Source of the DNA: Hungateiclostridiaceae bacterium UBA1305
GTDB lineage: Bacteria > Bacillota > Clostridia > Acetivibrionales > DTU013
Length of the DNA: 24,699 nucleotides
Assembly: GCA_002307275.1 (NCBI GenBank)
Contig: DBTX01000094.1
Coordinates: 19,790-44,488, forward strand
Direction: 5' to 3'
How positions within the stretch are numbered: the first letter of the stretch is position 1; each line of letters opens with the position of its first letter. Positions 23,494 to 24,699 of this stretch are shown here, in pieces. Made by a program: the position numbers and the translations under genes. The notes under the pieces are model-generated. The model did not search any database. It saw only the letters and a program-made list of their open reading frames with translations, and was not told the DNA's origin.

Positions 23494-23736
23494 TTAGTTG
23501 CCGGTCTTCCACGCAGGCAGTCTGTCCATCATGTTTCGAGCTGCAGCATCAGCAACCTGTTTATCCAGTCCCTGTGTCCTGATAATGAAAGCTGTGAAGG
23601 AACTCAGTTTTTCCTCATAGGATTGCATCGTTCCATCAGGTCGTGCGCAATGTACACAGTAATCCTTTTCCGGATCACCCATAGCAAAATCGACAGGTTC
23701 CTTCATTGGCATTCCACATGCAATACAGATCTTCAC
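23494..23736 (-). CDS. Small putative zinc-ribbon protein
   Basis: An 80-residue protein of the putative zinc-ribbon family (PF12674-like): CIACGMPM near the N-terminus, DYCVHCARPDG about 23 residues later, then a helical tail ending PAWKTGN. The four Cys form a zinc site. Members of this family often sit beside small stress or redox genes; function unknown. The GTG at 23736 is chosen because GAGAGG lies 11 nt upstream; a GTG 9 bp further up is only 2 nt from that site. It follows the CMD-like gene by 17 bp and should share its transcript. Confidence 0.85.
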   Translation of the reverse strand: MKICIACGMPMKEPVDFAMGDPEKDYCVHCARPDGTMQSYEEKLSSFTAFIIRTQGLDKQVADAAARNMMDRLPAWKTGN

Positions 23737-23753
23737 TCTATTCACATCCTCTC

Positions 23754-24068
23754 TTATATTTCACTCTGATCATATACATCAAGGGCAGCAGAAAGGCAGG
23801 TTACAACGCCTTTTATCCCTGATACCGTCAAAGTCAGTAAAATAGTATCTTTCAGTTCTTCCCGCGTAGCTCCATCTTTTTTTGCCATTGGCGTATGGGC
23901 AACAACTGCAGAAGTATCTCCCTGCATTGCTTTCATTCCTATATAGATCAGCTGTCTTGTTTTTGCGTCCAGCCCCTTCGTCGCGGAAAGTACGTTGATC
24001 AGATTCCCGAATGCTGAAGCAACCTCAGGTGCTTCATTTTGAAAAACTTCCATTGGATTTTTTCCCAT
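23754..24068 (-). CDS. Carboxymuconolactone decarboxylase (CMD/AhpD-fold) family protein lacking CxxC
   Basis: A 104-residue single-domain CMD protein with helices typical of the AhpD fold and the motif GATREELKDTILLTL. In redox-active members a CxxC precedes the conserved His and Ala-Gly-Ala; here the segment reads GDTSAVVAHTPMAKKDGA, so the His remains but both cysteines are replaced (D and A). The only Cys is near the C-terminus (VVTCLSAALD). It is therefore unlikely to be a thiol peroxidase. The ATG at 24068 has AGGA 4 nt upstream, with GGAGG just further away. It lies 16 bp after the tetR stop and before the zinc-ribbon gene. Confidence 0.88.
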   Translation of the reverse strand: MGKNPMEVFQNEAPEVASAFGNLINVLSATKGLDAKTRQLIYIGMKAMQGDTSAVVAHTPMAKKDGATREELKDTILLTLTVSGIKGVVTCLSAALDVYDQSEI

Positions 24069-24084
24069 TTTATCCTGCCTCCTT

Positions 24085-24699
24085 CTATTTCCTATTTAGT
24101 CCAGGTTTACTCCCAGCCTTGATTAAGCACATATAATGCTCCAGCAGTTCCCGTCCATAACGTTCCAGAACAGATCCTTCCGGCGCAAAAAGATCATTAT
24201 TCTCCAGATAATAGTGAATTAATCCGATCCAGGTATTAAAAATCAGGTGAATCGGATACGGATCAATCGCACCTTTTTTTATCTCCCTCTCTGCTGCTTG
24301 ACTAAGGTGGAAGGAGATTGTCGATTGAATGATTATGAAGGCATTTCTGGCACTCTCCGGAAGTAACCTGTTTTCTATCACCAACCTTGTATAAAAGGAC
24401 TCGAACTCCGCCAGGCCCCTAAGATGTGCTGCAAGCACATCCCTCAAGCTGTTGTTGCCTGCAGCCAGTTCATGAAGTCTGAGGGAAACGCTTGCACCAA
24501 ATTCTTCAATGACGGCATTGAGCAATGCCTCCTGCGTTGAAAAATGTGCAAAAACTGTCCCGTGAGATACTTTTGCAGCTTTTGCAATATCAGCAGTTCT
24601 GGTAATAGTAAAGCCCCATTTGGCATACTGCTCAAATGCAGTTTTAATGAGGAGTTTTCTCGTTTGCTCCTTCTGAATCTGGCGCAGTGTCCTGGACTC
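24085..24699 (-). CDS. TetR-family transcriptional regulator (5' end beyond window)
   Basis: About 204 residues are visible; the frame is open at the right edge, so the first residues are missing. The HTH reads TRTADIAKAAKVSHGTVFAHFST, a standard TetR recognition region, preceded by the helix KLLIKTAFEQYAKWGF. The C-terminal part is a helical ligand domain with QSTISFHLSQAAEREIKKG. It leads an operon with the CMD-like and zinc-ribbon genes and may also act on the decarboxylase through the palindrome at 23361. A TTG inside the frame at 24525 is too late to be the start because it would remove the HTH. Confidence 0.9.
   Translation of the reverse strand, partial: ESRTLRQIQKEQTRKLLIKTAFEQYAKWGFTITRTADIAKAAKVSHGTVFAHFSTQEALLNAVIEEFGASVSLRLHELAAGNNSLRDVLAAHLRGLAEFESFYTRLVIENRLLPESARNAFIIIQSTISFHLSQAAEREIKKGAIDPYPIHLIFNTWIGLIHYYLENNDLFAPEGSVLERYGRELLEHYMCLIKAGSKPGLNRK

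Noticed and set aside
1..24699. CRISPR arrays, tRNAs, rRNAs, insertion sequences, phage or conjugation genes
   Set aside because: Looked for on both strands; no repeat-spacer pattern, cloverleaf, transposase or integrase was seen.

Overview
The window looks like chromosomal DNA from an anaerobic Gram-positive bacterium of the Clostridia, possibly Lachnospiraceae-like. The base composition is moderate. Ribosome binding sites are strong AGGAGG types, often followed by GTG or TTG starts, and several promoters are near-consensus sigma-A sites with 17-bp spacers. The AICAR transformylase is a stand-alone enzyme rather than a bifunctional PurH, and there is an MtaA-type corrinoid methyltransferase. 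The taxonomy is an inference from these traits. Almost all genes lie on the minus strand. The exceptions are a nitroreductase, a Nudix hydrolase and a phosphatase remnant.

Layout from left to right (minus-strand operons read right to left). (1) 1-1010: a purine formyltransferase gene, cut by the window edge, behind a consensus promoter, a ZTP (pfl) riboswitch and an overlapping intrinsic terminator. (2) 1039-3860: a three-gene soluble phosphorelay (REC-only regulator, PAS-PAS histidine kinase, Hpt-REC protein) with no DNA-binding output domain. (3) 3925-10524: a copper-handling operon: DUF2318 membrane protein, an HMA-SafE-double cupredoxin fusion, a two-HMA CopA ATPase, and a membrane histidine kinase without a partner regulator. 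Its promoter carries a direct repeat with 11-bp periodicity over the -35 region. (4) 10537-15870: a MetNIQ-type amino-acid importer, an ornithine cyclodeaminase/mu-crystallin family enzyme, and a class I aminotransferase. (5) 15979-17925: an ArsR regulator divergent from a nitroreductase, with a palindromic operator at the likely nitroreductase start point, then a TetR regulator whose own promoter is bracketed by inverted-repeat arms. (6) 18002-21455: a region with signs of decay: a tyrosine-phosphatase remnant, RidA, an HD hydrolase, a decayed tail of an unrecognised gene, an MtaA/UroD-type methyltransferase, and a Nudix hydrolase whose zinc-ribbon N-terminus has no ordinary start codon. (7) 21477-24699: a TetR regulator (cut by the edge), a carboxymuconolactone-decarboxylase-like protein lacking its CxxC, a small zinc-ribbon protein, and a group II PLP decarboxylase broken by one frameshift.

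The most coherent candidate for a less-described system is the copper operon. A cytosolic HMA domain, a SafE-type membrane channel and two extracytoplasmic cupredoxin-like domains sit on one polypeptide, next to a Cys-rich DUF2318 protein, a copper ATPase and a sensor kinase. The output-less phosphorelay and the divergent ArsR/nitroreductase switch are the next most interesting items. No CRISPR array, tRNA, rRNA, insertion sequence or phage gene was seen.
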